Assembly (NCBI RefSeq): GCF_011075055.1
Contig: NC_058151.1
Coordinates: forward strand, 992,001-1,056,000
Source of the DNA: Mangifera indica
Taxonomy: Eukaryota > Streptophyta > Magnoliopsida > Sapindales > Anacardiaceae
DNA length: 64,000 nt
Reading direction: 5' to 3'
Part shown: positions 48,801-61,400 of the stretch, one piece after another
How the letters are laid out: each line of letters opens with the position of its first letter
How positions within the stretch are numbered: the first letter of the stretch is position 1
Translations under genes and position numbers: made by a program
The notes under the pieces: generated by a model
Seen by the model: only the letters and a program-made list of their open reading frames with translations
Told to the model about the DNA's origin: nothing
Databases searched by the model: none

Positions 48801-51449
48801 TCAAATTCTAAATTGAAACCCTTGAGTTAGGGAGGATTCTGATTGAGTTAAAGTCTATGTTTGGTTCGAACAAATTAAATTTGAATTTAAGTTTTAGCTT
48901 AACAACTTAATTCAAGTTTAAGGGTTTGTTAGCAATTTACCTCTTCGAACTGAGTTCGGTTTGAATCCATCCTTACCTTGGATACTCTCTACCATTAAGT
49001 CAACAACGTATCCATTCATCATACTATTATATTGTTGAAGGAAATTGTCATAAACTTTACATAAATGTTTTCTTTTACCCAAAAAACAATATGAATCATA
49101 AAGTAGAAATATTTTTAAGTATGAGTCTATTCTTCTCTGCATGTTTATATGCTCACATACCTGCGTGTCTTCGCTAAAGACATCTTGCAAAATGAGTTGT
49201 CAGCATGAGACGGAGAATCTTAGGAGAGCAAAGCCAATAATTAATTAGCAGCAGAAGACCTTTCAATTCATTGATAGTACAAGTAAACAAAGGAATTTTT
49301 ATATTCAAATTCCTCTCACATTCAAAGAACTTTAATTATTTAGAAAATTCACCTCTGACCAAGCCAATGCCGGTGGTCTTCCCTTCTCTCAATTTTGTTC
49401 TCCATTATTTTCTGCTTCTTAAAACAACTTTTTTTAACAGGCATCAACTGGTGATATACAATAGTTCCCTTGCATTGTGCTTTTGAATACAAGACACATG
49501 TGTTCCCCCTGATTAAGACCTAAACTTATAGGGATGTTTAGGTAATTCAGAATATTTTGTTTACTAAAATATTATTCATAGTTTTACTGAGAATTGTTTA
49601 TTGATTGATATTTGGTAAACAAGAAGAGGAGACCCACATGATAGAAGAAAGAAAAAAGAGTAAATGCAGAATCTTGTACTCACAAGTGCATGCATTTGGC
49701 AGAATCAGTGCAGATGTGATTTGTTTCACCCTCTTTTTTGCTTGGTTTAATATGCAATCGCCTTTCTCTTTGATCATTCTTATTCACCATTTTTTTGCCA
49801 TATATATTATTAGATTATTAATATATGTATATTGTTGGAGTGACACATTGGGTCCAATTGCCGGTCAATTGGTCGAGTCTCCACTCTCCGGTGAGTAGTT
49901 AGAGGGTAATGTCTCTTGACCTCTAAGTGGTTTGAATTTAACTCTTTAATGATCCTCCTAGTTTTAGTAGAGTTTTTCTTAAGTGCAAAAATCATAAAAT
50001 TTGTCATAAAAATAAAAATTCTAATATATAAGCATATTATTCTTTTGTACGAGTGATATATCAATTGACGTAACTCTGTTTTTGGTAAATTAAGATAAAT
50101 TGAGTGTTCTTTCTCTTTATTATATATTAGTTTGAGTTTGTTTATTTATTTTTAATTAATGAGTAACATTATACATACTTACTTTAACAACATAAATAAG
50201 TATGTATTTATATATCTCATCATGTGATTAAATGTTATTTTATTTTTGATTTAAAATTATTCAATTATATAATAATACATATTAAATATATATAAATTTA
50301 TGTATTTAAAGTAAATACATATAATTTTATTGTTAATTAATTTCTCTACAGTATAATATATTTATTTAGTGGCAGAGATGAAGGATGAGTCGATGATGGT
50401 AATAAATTCTTTAAAATTCATATAAAAACATCCCTATCACTTTCACTTCCAATATTTCTTACTATATTTCATATCAACATAAATTAATACATTCATGATG
50501 ATTTTTAATACCATACTCTAATGTCATATTATACAATTCTTTGTTTGCACGCTATATAGTTTGATTGATTAGTAAAAGTAAACCTAACTTTTGCCTTGAC
50601 AACTTCTCTTAGTCTAACATCCATTGGCCTTTTTTTTTTTTTTTTTTTTGTTGATAACAAAGAATCCTATCTAAATTATACTAAATACGATAAATATTAA
50701 GTTCAATGATTAACTTCATAATCACTGAACCAAATAAGTTAAAAGTTTGATCTTGATATATCTTCTGGAAGATATCAAGAGATGCTCTCTTCTCTCAAAA
50801 TATACAAACATTAATATATTACTTTAATGCAGATGTGTGTGTGCATATATACATCCATACATACATATATATAATGTGTGCTCTCTCTCTCTCAATTCAA
50901 TTCCCCAAATTCAATTCGAATGCCTGCTGATTTTGTGACAATTACTGTGTGCTCTCTCTCTCTCTTTCTCTCTCTCTCATATTTATAATGCAATTTAATT
51001 AAAATATAATTATGTTTCTTACATTGCTTATAAAAATGTCCTTCTGACTAATTTAATGACATTAAAGTATTCACTCGTTTTCCTTCTAACAGAAGTAAAA
51101 CATCTTGGTCATAATTCATATATTATACGCAGGAGTCTCAACAAATACTGCATGGTTTCAAACTTTCACTAATCCATACATAAACTTTGTAATAAATTAA
51201 CACCTTGTGAAATTCATGTTTGAATATTAAGTTCAATATTTGCTTCGTGCATGGAATCAGTAGGCGTAGTTGGAAATATCACCAAAATTTCCCAATACAA
51301 AGAGCAACGACTTAAATAATAACCAAACAGGCCTCTTTTGGTCATTCTATTGTCGAAAGGTAGTAACTTTTATGGAAATTTTTATGCAATGGGATCCTCC
51401 AATGACTCTCTTACAAACTTCGAAAATCCCCCAAACCCTCCTCCTTCTC
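48801..51449. other. Gene-free region upstream of TPP
   Basis: AT-rich intergenic DNA. Small open frames at 48918-49190 (minus) and 49605-49898 (plus) show no recognisable domain. There are CT-rich microsatellite stretches at 50880-50893 and 50953-50977 and a poly-T at 50629-50649. The right end is the TPP promoter. Confidence 0.5.
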
Positions 51450-51457
51450 TATAAATA
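51450..51457 (+). promoter_or_regulatory. TATA box of the TPP gene
   Basis: TATAAATA in a CT-rich setting, followed some 30-60 bp later by a CT-rich leader ending in a splice donor (TTATAG|GTATGC at 51604). Spacing fits a plant core promoter. Confidence 0.7.
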
Positions 51458-51479
51458 ACCCTCATTTTTTTCATTTCTC

Positions 51480-54443
51480 TTACATTTCTCTCTCGGCCAC
51501 CTCTCATTTTCAATCTCAAAATCCTTCTTCTTTCTCTCTCAATCTCTATTCCTTGGACCCCATTTCCCTCAACCTCAGCCTCTTCGACTTCATTCATTTT
51601 ATAGGTATGCTTTTTTTTTTTTTTTCACTTCTGTTATTTCTTCTGTATATAAACTTTGCATGTTCTTTGTTTATTTTATAATGCATAAGTGAGTGGTTTA
51701 AATCGGGTTATCTTTTTTTTTTTATGGGTTGTCACAATTATGCATGTTCTTGATTTTCCGGTGATCGTGTAAGATCATCGACGGTGGCCGGCGGTTTTAC
51801 CATTTCTAGGTTTTGATCGGGTGTTAGGGCATAATTTTAGAACTTGTAACCTACAACAACTTAGTCGTGTTACCGGCAAAACCGGTAGACGGTTCCCTTT
51901 AACTGAAAAAATCATCAAACAGAAAAGTGGTTGTCGCTCGTTGTCTCATTTCGAGGTGACCAACTGACTCCACGTGATTAGGTCAGACGTGGCTAGCACG
52001 GTGGCTTCAGTACTTGTTTGTGTCCTGTCTAGCCGTCCAGGCTATGAGAGTGTGTCCACGCGCCTAGGAGGTTGATGATGTGAAATCATAGGAAGTTTCA
52101 GTTTCGGTTACAAAATACTTTTTTCAACTCTTTCTGTAGAAGTGTAATTGTTTTCCACCGTACACGTGTGATTTAAAGTCTACCGTTGTTTGACTGCTTC
52201 CGGAGGGCGATTTTTAACCCAGTTTAGGCAATTGCCTGGTTTTTTCATCGGTCTAATGTGGGAATGACACGTGTTGTGTGGTCGGTGGTAGAAGCCACGT
52301 GTAGGGTAAAGATATGAGACACACTTAAAGAAAAGTTGAGATGGGGCCCATTGGGAAACAGGGGTCCATTAAGAAAAGCACTTTAGAAAGAAACGACTTA
52401 TACCTAAAAAAACGGTTGTGATGGATACAAACAGCAGTGCATCCATCAATAGCAAAACAATGGTGCCTTTTCTTTTCGTCAAACTTTAGAATTTCGTAGA
52501 AGTCCTTAAGATCCACAAACTGTACGCGCTTTCTTAAAATTCGTATCCAACCAACCGATCTGATCAAAAACCAATTTAATCAGATAAATAATATTAAATA
52601 ATAATTTAATTATCAAAATTAAATTGATTTAACGATTATATAAATATTATATGATTAAAACTTATATTAAAATTTTAATTGCATTATTATGATATCACTT
52701 GTCTAATCATCAATCAGTGTGTGAATCGACCTTTTGACTGTGTGGAGCACCCATTGGCACTCAAAATTATTTGACTAAATTTCAACAAAAAGTTCGAGGT
52801 AGTTTCTGGGCACCTTGTTATTTGTTGTTGTGGTTCCAAGAAGGAGTTTTCGATGGAGAAATCTTTCTTTTGCCGTGTCAATCAGACAATAGCCTGATTT
52901 CCGATGTTACTTTTCCTTCTAACACGTCATCTTTGCCTCCTTCTAAACGTTGTTCTGTCTGGTTTTCAAAAGTAATCTTTTAAAGACCTGTCAATTCTTG
53001 TCTTCATAGGATCCACGTATACTCTTGAAGCGTGTCATGCATGTATTTGGACATGCCAAGGTTTGTGTCTGCAGTTGCTGTCATTTTCTGCAGAAGAACA
53101 AGCACAAGTAGAAATATGTGAACAAACAACCACATGGCTTCGGCCTTTTCTAGATTTCCCAAAGTAATTACAGCATTAAACAACTTATGTTTTTCTGTAA
53201 ACAGTTGAAATGGTTCGACTAAACAATGTTCTTCCTGGTGTTGGTTCGGTTTTTTTAATGTATTTGTATGACAAAGATTATATAAGATAATATTGATAAC
53301 AGGAAATTTTGATATTCATAATAAAAAATGCAAGCAATTGTTGTTGTTTTGTACAAATGCTTGTTTGAGCTTGACTTACTCAAACTAATGAATAATAATG
53401 TTAGTTAGACAAATAAAGAATCTTCGATAAGACGAGTTTCGATACAATGATGAGGGTGATCCTTATTTAATTTGAACTTTGTTTATTTGAATTGAATACC
53501 AATTTGAGTGTGAGGTTGTTTGGGTAGAATCCAGGAAAGGAAGATGATTAATATAGAATTATAAATTAATTATTTATTTAAGTTGGCAGGAGGAGTTGAG
53601 GGTAGTTAGGGAAGTGGAGCCAAAGTGATTAAGCAAACATTAATTTTTCTTTTTTCTCTTAAATCTTAATGCTTGAATCATCATATGAATCAGCTGATAG
53701 TAGCTTTAGTAAGTAGCCATGTAATGTTGAGTCATCCGAATCTTCCTCTCTTCTTCTCTCTGGAAAAAAATATTCACTTGGAAAGTGACCATTGTTGAAT
53801 GTTCATTATGCTGTTTACACTTGGAATTTGATTTTGATTTGTATTAATATGACTTGCTGTGTAAGTCATTGGTCACATCACCGACGTTTGAAGTCCTTGT
53901 TTGACAAATTAATTTTTTAATAAACTTTTTGTTAATAGTAAGAAGAACTAAGATGAAATTTACAGTAGGGACAACAATCTGGTCCTCCAAATTGGGTCTT
54001 TGAATCGCTTTTTCTTAAGTAGAGAAGAAATTTTCTAATAAAAATAGAGACAAGATGGTTAAAATTTCTGTAATCTAAAAAAGAAAGAGGAATTTTCTCT
54101 GCAATGATGAAAAGGAATTAAGATTCCTCATTATTTCTATTATGGGGATGGAATGGAAACAGAGAAAAGTTTTTCTTTGTAAGAACCAAGACGGAAATTA
54201 CGGTATTCGTATCTTCACTGCACACTGTAATCTCTAAGTCAGAGCATTAATAGGTCTGCTTATTCATGATCATTTTCAAAAACGTTGTTGTCGTTTTCAC
54301 CATTTTCTGTAGACCAAAACCACTTCTAGAATAGAAGCTGGTTGGTTTGAATTGACCAATTAAGACTTGAGAGCTCTATATAATCGGTTAAACCATGGAA
54401 AAGGCATCAGACTAAGTATATCCAGCATTATAAGTGAATTTCA
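51480..54443 (+). other. TPP 5' leader exon and 2.8-kb leader intron
   Basis: The leader (about 51480-51604) is CT-rich and non-coding. The intron runs from 51605 to a GAATTTCAG acceptor at 54443, twelve bases before the first ATG. It carries four CACGTG sites near its start and otherwise no clear feature. An ORF at 52771-52983 has no recognisable domain. Use of a later acceptor (TTTTTCAG, 54482) would move the start codon to 54522. Confidence 0.65.
51971..52301. promoter_or_regulatory. Cluster of four G-boxes (CACGTG)
   Basis: Perfect CACGTG palindromes at 51971-51976, 52163-52168, 52268-52273 and 52296-52301. Chance expectation for a 331-bp stretch is well below one. Three have the ABRE-like ACACGTG or CCACGTG flank. 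Such clusters are targets of bZIP (ABF, HY5) and bHLH (PIF) factors. They lie inside the inferred leader intron of TPP. Confidence 0.6.
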
Positions 54444-54455
54444 GGTACTTTAAAG

Positions 54456-57400
54456 ATGGTCTCTGATTCTTTGCTTTTTCAGATAATCAGAAGCTTGGCA
54501 AAGTTTACCCTGCAAGCGGGAATGGTGTATCAAATATCACCCGGTAAGCAGAAAGTGCAGCCCATCCCAGAAGCAAAGAACGAGGAGATCAATGGCGGCA
54601 GTGATGGCTCTATAAGCCCAACCGATTCTATCATCTCAGATATTGAATCCAATACTTCATGGATGGTAGGCTTTCTTCCATTTTCCAAATATACAAAATG
54701 TGTTGAAATTGAAATTAGGTGTTGAATTTCGATGCATGAACATGTTGTTGCAGGAGGACCACCCTTCTGCGTTGGGCTCTTTTGAGCGGATGATGAAGGC
54801 AGCCAAAGGGAAGAAGATTGCTGTGTTCTTAGATTACGATGGAACTCTGTCTCCAATTGTTGATGACCCTGAGAAAGCCTACATGTCGGAAGAGGTAATA
54901 TAGTGTTAAAACCCAAATATTTACATGGGAAAACCCAATACAGAAAAATCCACGTACATATCTCTCTGTTCAAGCTTTTAAATCTTGTCTTACTCTAATT
55001 TTGTGGCAGACCTTTTTCTCACTTTATCCACACTTTAATTTTATATAGAAATCCTAGTTAATAGATATTTCACATGCTCTCTACAGTTAGATTAACAACT
55101 ACTAAATCAATCTAATCCCTTTGTTATTATCACAGATCTTCTTATAAATTCACCTTTAAAATCCATACTTTCTAAATTCAGATATCCTCATCTTAATTAA
55201 TTGTAATTAAACTCTCTAATTTCAGACGCGTGCGGCCGTGCGTGAAGTTGCAAAATATTTTCCAACAGCTATAGTGACTGGTAGGAGCCGAGAGAAGGTA
55301 CGTATGAATTAGTTAAATTCTACGTAAATTTATAATATATGCTTTGCTTGGTCCTTGGTGAATCTGAGTTTTCATATTTTTTGGCTCGTTAGGTGAAGCG
55401 ATTTGTGCAGTTGAGTAATGTGTATTATGCTGGAAGCCATGGAATGGACATTAAGGCACCACCGAGGCCGGTGAAGTCGTCTGATGGCAAGTATCATACC
55501 GGTAGCCCCGGTACGAAGGTCAGCTTCTTCTCTAGTTTTCCCTTCTTAGTTTCTTCTAGTTATAATTTTTAATTCCTCAAAAACTTAATGCAATGTTGGG
55601 TAATCTGCTAGGGGAATGAAGTTGTGTTTCAGCCTGCTAAGAAGTTTTTGCCTGCGATTCAAGAGGTAATTAAGCTGATCTTCTTCTTCTTCTTCTTCTT
55701 CTTCTTCTTCTTCTTCTTTCCAATTAGCCAACATATGTAGCTCTGAGTTGGTACGTTCATGGTTGTTAGTATCCATTGGGACTAGGAAATGATGCTATTG
55801 AAATCATAATAAAGATTACGATAGGATTAGGAAATAATAAAATTGAAATTATAATTAAATATTATGATTTAATTAGTTTGGAAGAATCACAGAATTTAAT
55901 AAGTTTGAATTTGGACAAAATTTTAAGATAGGAGAGACTTAAAGCAGGGGAAACAAGGAGAAAAAGAAAAATATTTTATTTTAGGTAGCTTAGGCTGCGG
56001 ACAGTCTCAAGGCTGATTGGAAGGTCTTTGACGCTTCAAACGGCTAGAAATTGAAAGCCTCAACCCCCTTAAATGGAAGGTCTTCGGTGAAATAATTGGT
56101 TATGATCATATTAATATCTTATGATATATGACATGTATCGTATCGTATTTTAATGTGAAACAAAAATTAATATAATATGATAAATATATCATATAATATG
56201 ACACATATTGATATATATTAGTAATTTTATTAATATAGACATATATATCTTTTTGGAGAAACAATAATGTAATAAGAATATATCTAAAAAATTTAAAATT
56301 TTTGAAATTGTTTGTGATATTTTTTAAAATGATGATATAATAATTAATATTTTTCTTATTATTTTATTTGAAATATGCCTCTTGATACGATCGAGGATAT
56401 ATGATTTGAAAAATAAGTTTTCAATATATGATAAATACGCGATTCGATTAGCAGAATACAATTGTTGAATCTTGTTTAACACTATTGTTGGGTAACAGAT
56501 AATCAGGGAGTTGGAAGGAGAAACAAAGAAAATAGCAGGAGCCAGAGTTGAAGACAATATATTCTGCGTTTCTGTACACTTTCGACAGGTCCGACAGGAG
56601 GTAAAATTTAGGAAGATTTCCTGTTTCTGAATGTCAGTTAACAAGAGAATCAACAGTTAATCATCTCAGTTACAACTTGCTTGCAGGATTTCAGTATGTT
56701 GCAGGAGAAAGTGAAATCTGTACTGAAAAAGCATCCAGAATTTCACTTGAATGAGGGCAAGAAGGTAAGAACAATTAATCATTCAACAAAATGATACTGT
56801 ATTATACTGTAATGATACTTTATGCAATAACAATGAAAACAAATATAAATACGGATACAAACATAATGATACGAGGGGTAATTTGAGCCCAAGGAAAACT
56901 GCCGGAGAGAAAGAATTAAGAGTTTTTGAAGATGTAGAAGAAGAGGAATTGCTGGAGAAGAAACCAAAGCAGATGAAAAGTACTTAGAAAAGATGGATTT
57001 GTTAATAACCTTCTACAGGGTCAACTTAATTGAACTGGCTTGACTTGAAATTGAGTTGGGTCAACTTGAACTTGAGTTAAAGTTAACCCAATTTGAGTTC
57101 AAACTTAATCAAATCATACTTTAAATTGAGTTTAAATTCAACCATAATGACGAATCAGTGTTTATATTTGTGTTTGTATTTATTGTTAGGACATAAACTC
57201 TTTTTATGCTGTGTAATGTTTTGTATTCTAACCCAAAGTTTTTGAGATAGGTCATGGAAATTCGACCATCGATTGAGTGGAACAAAGGTCACGCCCTTGA
57301 ATATTTATTGGAAACTCTGGGCTTGAGCAATTCCAGCGATGTTCTTCCTCTCTACATAGGCGATGATCTATCTGATGAAGACGCTTTCAAGGTTATAAAG

Positions 57401-57541
57401 GGCAGAGGACAAGGGTTTCCCATTATTGTATCTTCAGTTCCAAAGGATACTAAAGCTTCATATTCACTAAATGATCCTTCAGAAGTACGCACTTTCTTAT
57501 TGCGCCTAGCAAGATCGAGCAAATCTTCTTCTTCTAACTAA
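54456..57541 (+). CDS. Trehalose-6-phosphate phosphatase (TPP)
   Basis: Exons are 54456-54665, 54754-54894, 55226-55297, 55393-55518, 55612-55665, 56499-56600, 56687-56764 and 57251-57541 (stop TAA), all phase 0, 357 aa (335 if the in-frame ATG at 54522 is used). The enzyme dephosphorylates trehalose-6-phosphate to trehalose and so lowers a sugar signal. It is a HAD-superfamily phosphatase. Motif I is [12 protein letters not shown] (catalytic Asp97 and Asp99). Other family blocks are [38 protein letters not shown] and [20 protein letters not shown]. The acidic motif near 298-305 reads GDDLSDED rather than the family's usual GDDRTDED, an unusual change. The N terminus is short and variable, as in other plant TPPs. 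Intron 5 carries a TTC microsatellite. Confidence 0.94.
55679..55718. repeat. (TTC)n microsatellite in TPP intron 5
   Basis: About 13 TTC units starting 14 bp after the exon 5 donor. The pyrimidine run close to the splice site could influence splicing if its length varies. Confidence 0.95.
57000..57140. repeat. Dispersed GAGTTGGGTCAACTT/TTGAGTTCAAACTT-type repeat in TPP intron 7
   Basis: Alternating GAGTT/AACTT words similar in style to the intronic repeat of the CNGC-like genes. It lies about 110 bp before the last TPP exon. Confidence 0.4.
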
Positions 57542-58443
57542 ACATTATTCTCAAATATGGGGTATAGGTTATTGAGCTCAGACTGAATTTTATCATGGTC
57601 TGAATATGCTTCGGTATTTTGTGTATTGAATAGACTGTACATTGTGCAAGTCCTCAATCAGAATTAGACTTTTTTTTTTTTTTTTTTATGATGAAAAGTT
57701 GGTGACAGAAACAGACTGTAGTTTGTACAAGTCCTCAATTAGAATTACAGACTTTTTTTTTTAATAATGAAAAGTTGGTGGATTATGTTGAAGAAATATG
57801 TCTAGTACCATAAAAATGCAAAACCAACAAAATGCAACCTAATTTTTCTTGTGAGTAATTCTAAGTAAATGAGTGAATTTATGAACCTTATAGAGGGAAA
57901 TGGAAACACATAATCCTATTGATTTTTCATCGTCACTATCAGTCTTACCTACCACAGGCAGAGTAACATGAGAAGGGTACCGGGATAGTCGATCCAATTG
58001 AATCTCAGAGTTGATAATTTCTTCAGTTGGCCATTCCAGCGAAAATCAAGTCTTCCTGTCAAGATGATAAATTTATAACATGACACTCTTTCCAATTTGA
58101 AAGATGAAGAACCCAATAAATAGCTCGAGTGAATCAAAATAGCAGAAGTAATAGTTAACAGTTCAGAGTTATTTCTAGATTTTTCGGGGGCCTGTGTATT
58201 ACCGAACTTAGTTCATTTTACAATGCAGCTGGGCACAAGCTTGCTCAGGTGTTAACAAGAAATTTATCTAGCTAACATTGTACTGCAAATACCCTCATCT
58301 CTAAATATCAAACATTGAGCTAGCTATACTGTATGTAAAACCAGAAACTCAATAGAAAATTCAATATTAATAGTGCTCCAAACCCATGAGATAAACCATC
58401 TATATGGGAAGAGCTATTACCTTTGAAGCTGAGGAGAGGAAGG
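57542..58443. other. Convergent 3' ends of TPP and the nucleotidyltransferase gene
   Basis: The TPP 3' UTR contains a ~75-bp tandem duplication (57632-57710 and 57706-57780; TTTGTACAAGTCCTCAAT-like block followed by a T-run and ATGAAAAGTTGGTG). The minus-strand gene's 3' UTR occupies the right part. No further gene is seen. Confidence 0.55.
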
Positions 58444-61400
58444 CTAATTAGAAGAAGAAAGTTTGGAATCATCTTGGATTTTTTGCCACTCGTCGACAAC
58501 CCTTGATGAACTTTCATCAAGATGTGATGCTTCACGTGCACCTGAACAAACTGCTCCAAGAGAGCCAAACTCAAGCCGCTTGGCAAGAGAACCAAATTCC
58601 ATGTTTTGATCATATGGACAGAGCATAACTAATGATGGTACAATGGTTCCAGAGTCAGAAACAATGCTAGGATTCACAACAGGTAAGGAATACATGTCAG
58701 ATGCCACAGTTGCAGAGTGGTTTATGGAGCTGGAGATAGTTGATGAAACCCTGTGAGAATGGTCTGATGGAGGACAATCATGATCAAATGAATCCCCTGA
58801 CTTAACAGATCGGTTATTTCTTTCCGTTGCCCTATCCAGTCTCCTGTTTGGCTTCTCAACTTGGTTCCAACCCTGGCTACGAGCAGCAAGTCGTGGCTTG
58901 GAATTTGTATTGCAGCTTCCTTCCCTCTCTATAACATGATGCTTCCTATCACAGCCATGATGCCGCTTGTGATTCCTTGTATTTGAAGATTGTCGGCCAT
59001 GGAAAGAACTCTTCTGCAGAAAGGAAAACAAAAGATAATCCCAATAAGCTTCCCCATGGGACAAGCAAGACAGGACTCTCCATTTATACTGAACCAAGGT
59101 CAGGGCAAATAAACGTATCACATAAACAGAACGTTACAGATTCATTTTTAAACAGGCATTCAGAAGCTAAGCAGGCCACTCGCAGAAACAAATCATACTC
59201 AAAAGTAATACAAAATGACCAAACATATTCGGGTAGTTAAGTCTTCCATGCAAAATCCCCAGTTACGTCGCCTCAATAGCACAACTATTAGAGTGACATT
59301 TCTACCAACATTTCCAGAAAAATTCAGTAGGAGTTTGGTAAGACACTTCAAGCAAGGTACTCAAACTACATACTACACCTAACTTTTAATTATTAATTAA
59401 AACCAGGCATTAAATATTCAGCATAAGATGAAGACGACCACACCATCTGAAAATATACAATAGTTAAATTTGAAACCCATCATCTTACATGAATGGGCAG
59501 ATAAGTTCCAGTACCGCTACGACATTTGGGTATCTCATCCCTGTGTTCATAAACACCTACAGGCCTGTTATGGGAAACAGGAGTGAAGCTAGGTCTATAA
59601 CCCATGAGCGGTGTGATGAGGTTAATATTTTCAGCAGGGGGTCTTCCAGTTTTATCCCATGTGAAATGATCCCGTGGGTACACCAGTGGCACCGCATTAA
59701 GGTAAGGATGTAAAGGCCCATGCAGTTCAGTGCTCTGGCAAAACCGCCCATATTGCAGGTTCTGCCAGTGGTTGACAAAATCACTTTTTAGAATGTCAGT
59801 CTTGTGATGTTCAGATGGCCCCAAAGAAGCAACCTCCTTCGTAGAATTATAACTTTTGTAAAGCTTTGACTGATCATGGATTTCAGTTGTATCTAACTTG
59901 TGATCTGACTGGTGTTGACAATTGTCAAACTCTTCATCCCTATCATAATCGTTTGTCGATACACAAGAGGTTCCTGTCTCAGTTGAGAGATTATACATTG
60001 GAAGCATGGTTAGAAATTGAACTCCTGTCCACATTGGATAAAGTGCTGGTAATACCCCTATGTTTTTCCTATCATTATGCTGTGATTGAGAACCTATGAG
60101 TACTGAAGCGACTGGAAGGACTGAATTTGATCCATTCACTAATGCTGGTTCATAACAAGGTACTTGATGAGTCTGAACACACGAAGAAAAAACAGGTCCA
60201 GAAACTGAGCTTCCTACAACATCAGTGCCTGCTGTTGGAAGTGGAATCTGCTCTCTTGTGACCTCATCAGACTGAGAAGAAACAGGGTCAACTAATTCAC
60301 CCTCACTATACCTTCCATTCCTAGCCAAACCCTCCTTAGTAGGAGGGTCTGTAGAAAAAACTGATTTACTCCCTTGCTTATCACATGTTGACTTGTAAGG
60401 TCCAGAAGGAGATCCATCCCAGAACTTATCTGTAGAGTATGTGGTTCCCGAGGGAATAGCTAGGGAAGATACAAATCTTGAACTGGCACCACACTTGACA
60501 TCACTTTCACAAGGGAAACTGCCAACATATATTTTCCCAATAAAACCTCCATTATCTGTAACCCTGGATGAATTAGACCCCAAAGAAAATTGCTGCCTAT
60601 CCTCCAGCTGTTGAGCTTGGAAGCTTCTGTTGCTGTGATCATAATCTCTTGAAGATTGCACATTCTGCTCCAGTTGGAAACCAAGATCACTGTCCTCTTG
60701 ATTCAATTCCTCTGATATCACATTACTGTCAACTAGTTTGGTAAATTCTTCTTGTTTTGATGTCATTTCTATACCTTGATGACATTGAGATACTGGCAAG
60801 GGAAATAAACCCTGAGAATAATGCATCTCTGAAACCCACGGGGACCTAATAACAGGAATATTTGTGGGAACAGTTGCAACCAGATTTTTATTACCATATC
60901 CCAGTGAAGATACTTCAGTAGGTGGTCTAGGAACCTGCCTCTGAACCTGTCCATTGATATTAAACCTGGATGCCATCATTTTCACAAAATCATGCTCTTC
61001 CTGATACATCTGCACTGTCTCAGCAATAGGGTGGCTGCCTTTTCCTATGTAATTCATGCCAGAATCATTGTAGTAACCATTTGAAGCACTATGCAAATCA
61101 ACAGCAGAATCAGTATGCTGATGGGACGAGTTCAGACTTGAAGTTGGGTGATCTTCGGTTGGAAATTTGGCACTATGGTTATCCAAACCTTCAGGACAGA
61201 AGTTCTGTCTCCTATCATCTGACTTTGTTGGAGCAGTCCAGCCATTGCCTGATTCTAATACATTACAGGTACTTCCTCTAAATAAAATGTCACTGGATCT
61301 ATCTGTGGGTTCCGGAATAGAATATGTCTTCACAAACTGATATCTGACATGCCTTTCATTCCTCAAGAACTCAGATCTATAATTTCTACCCCTATCAGTT

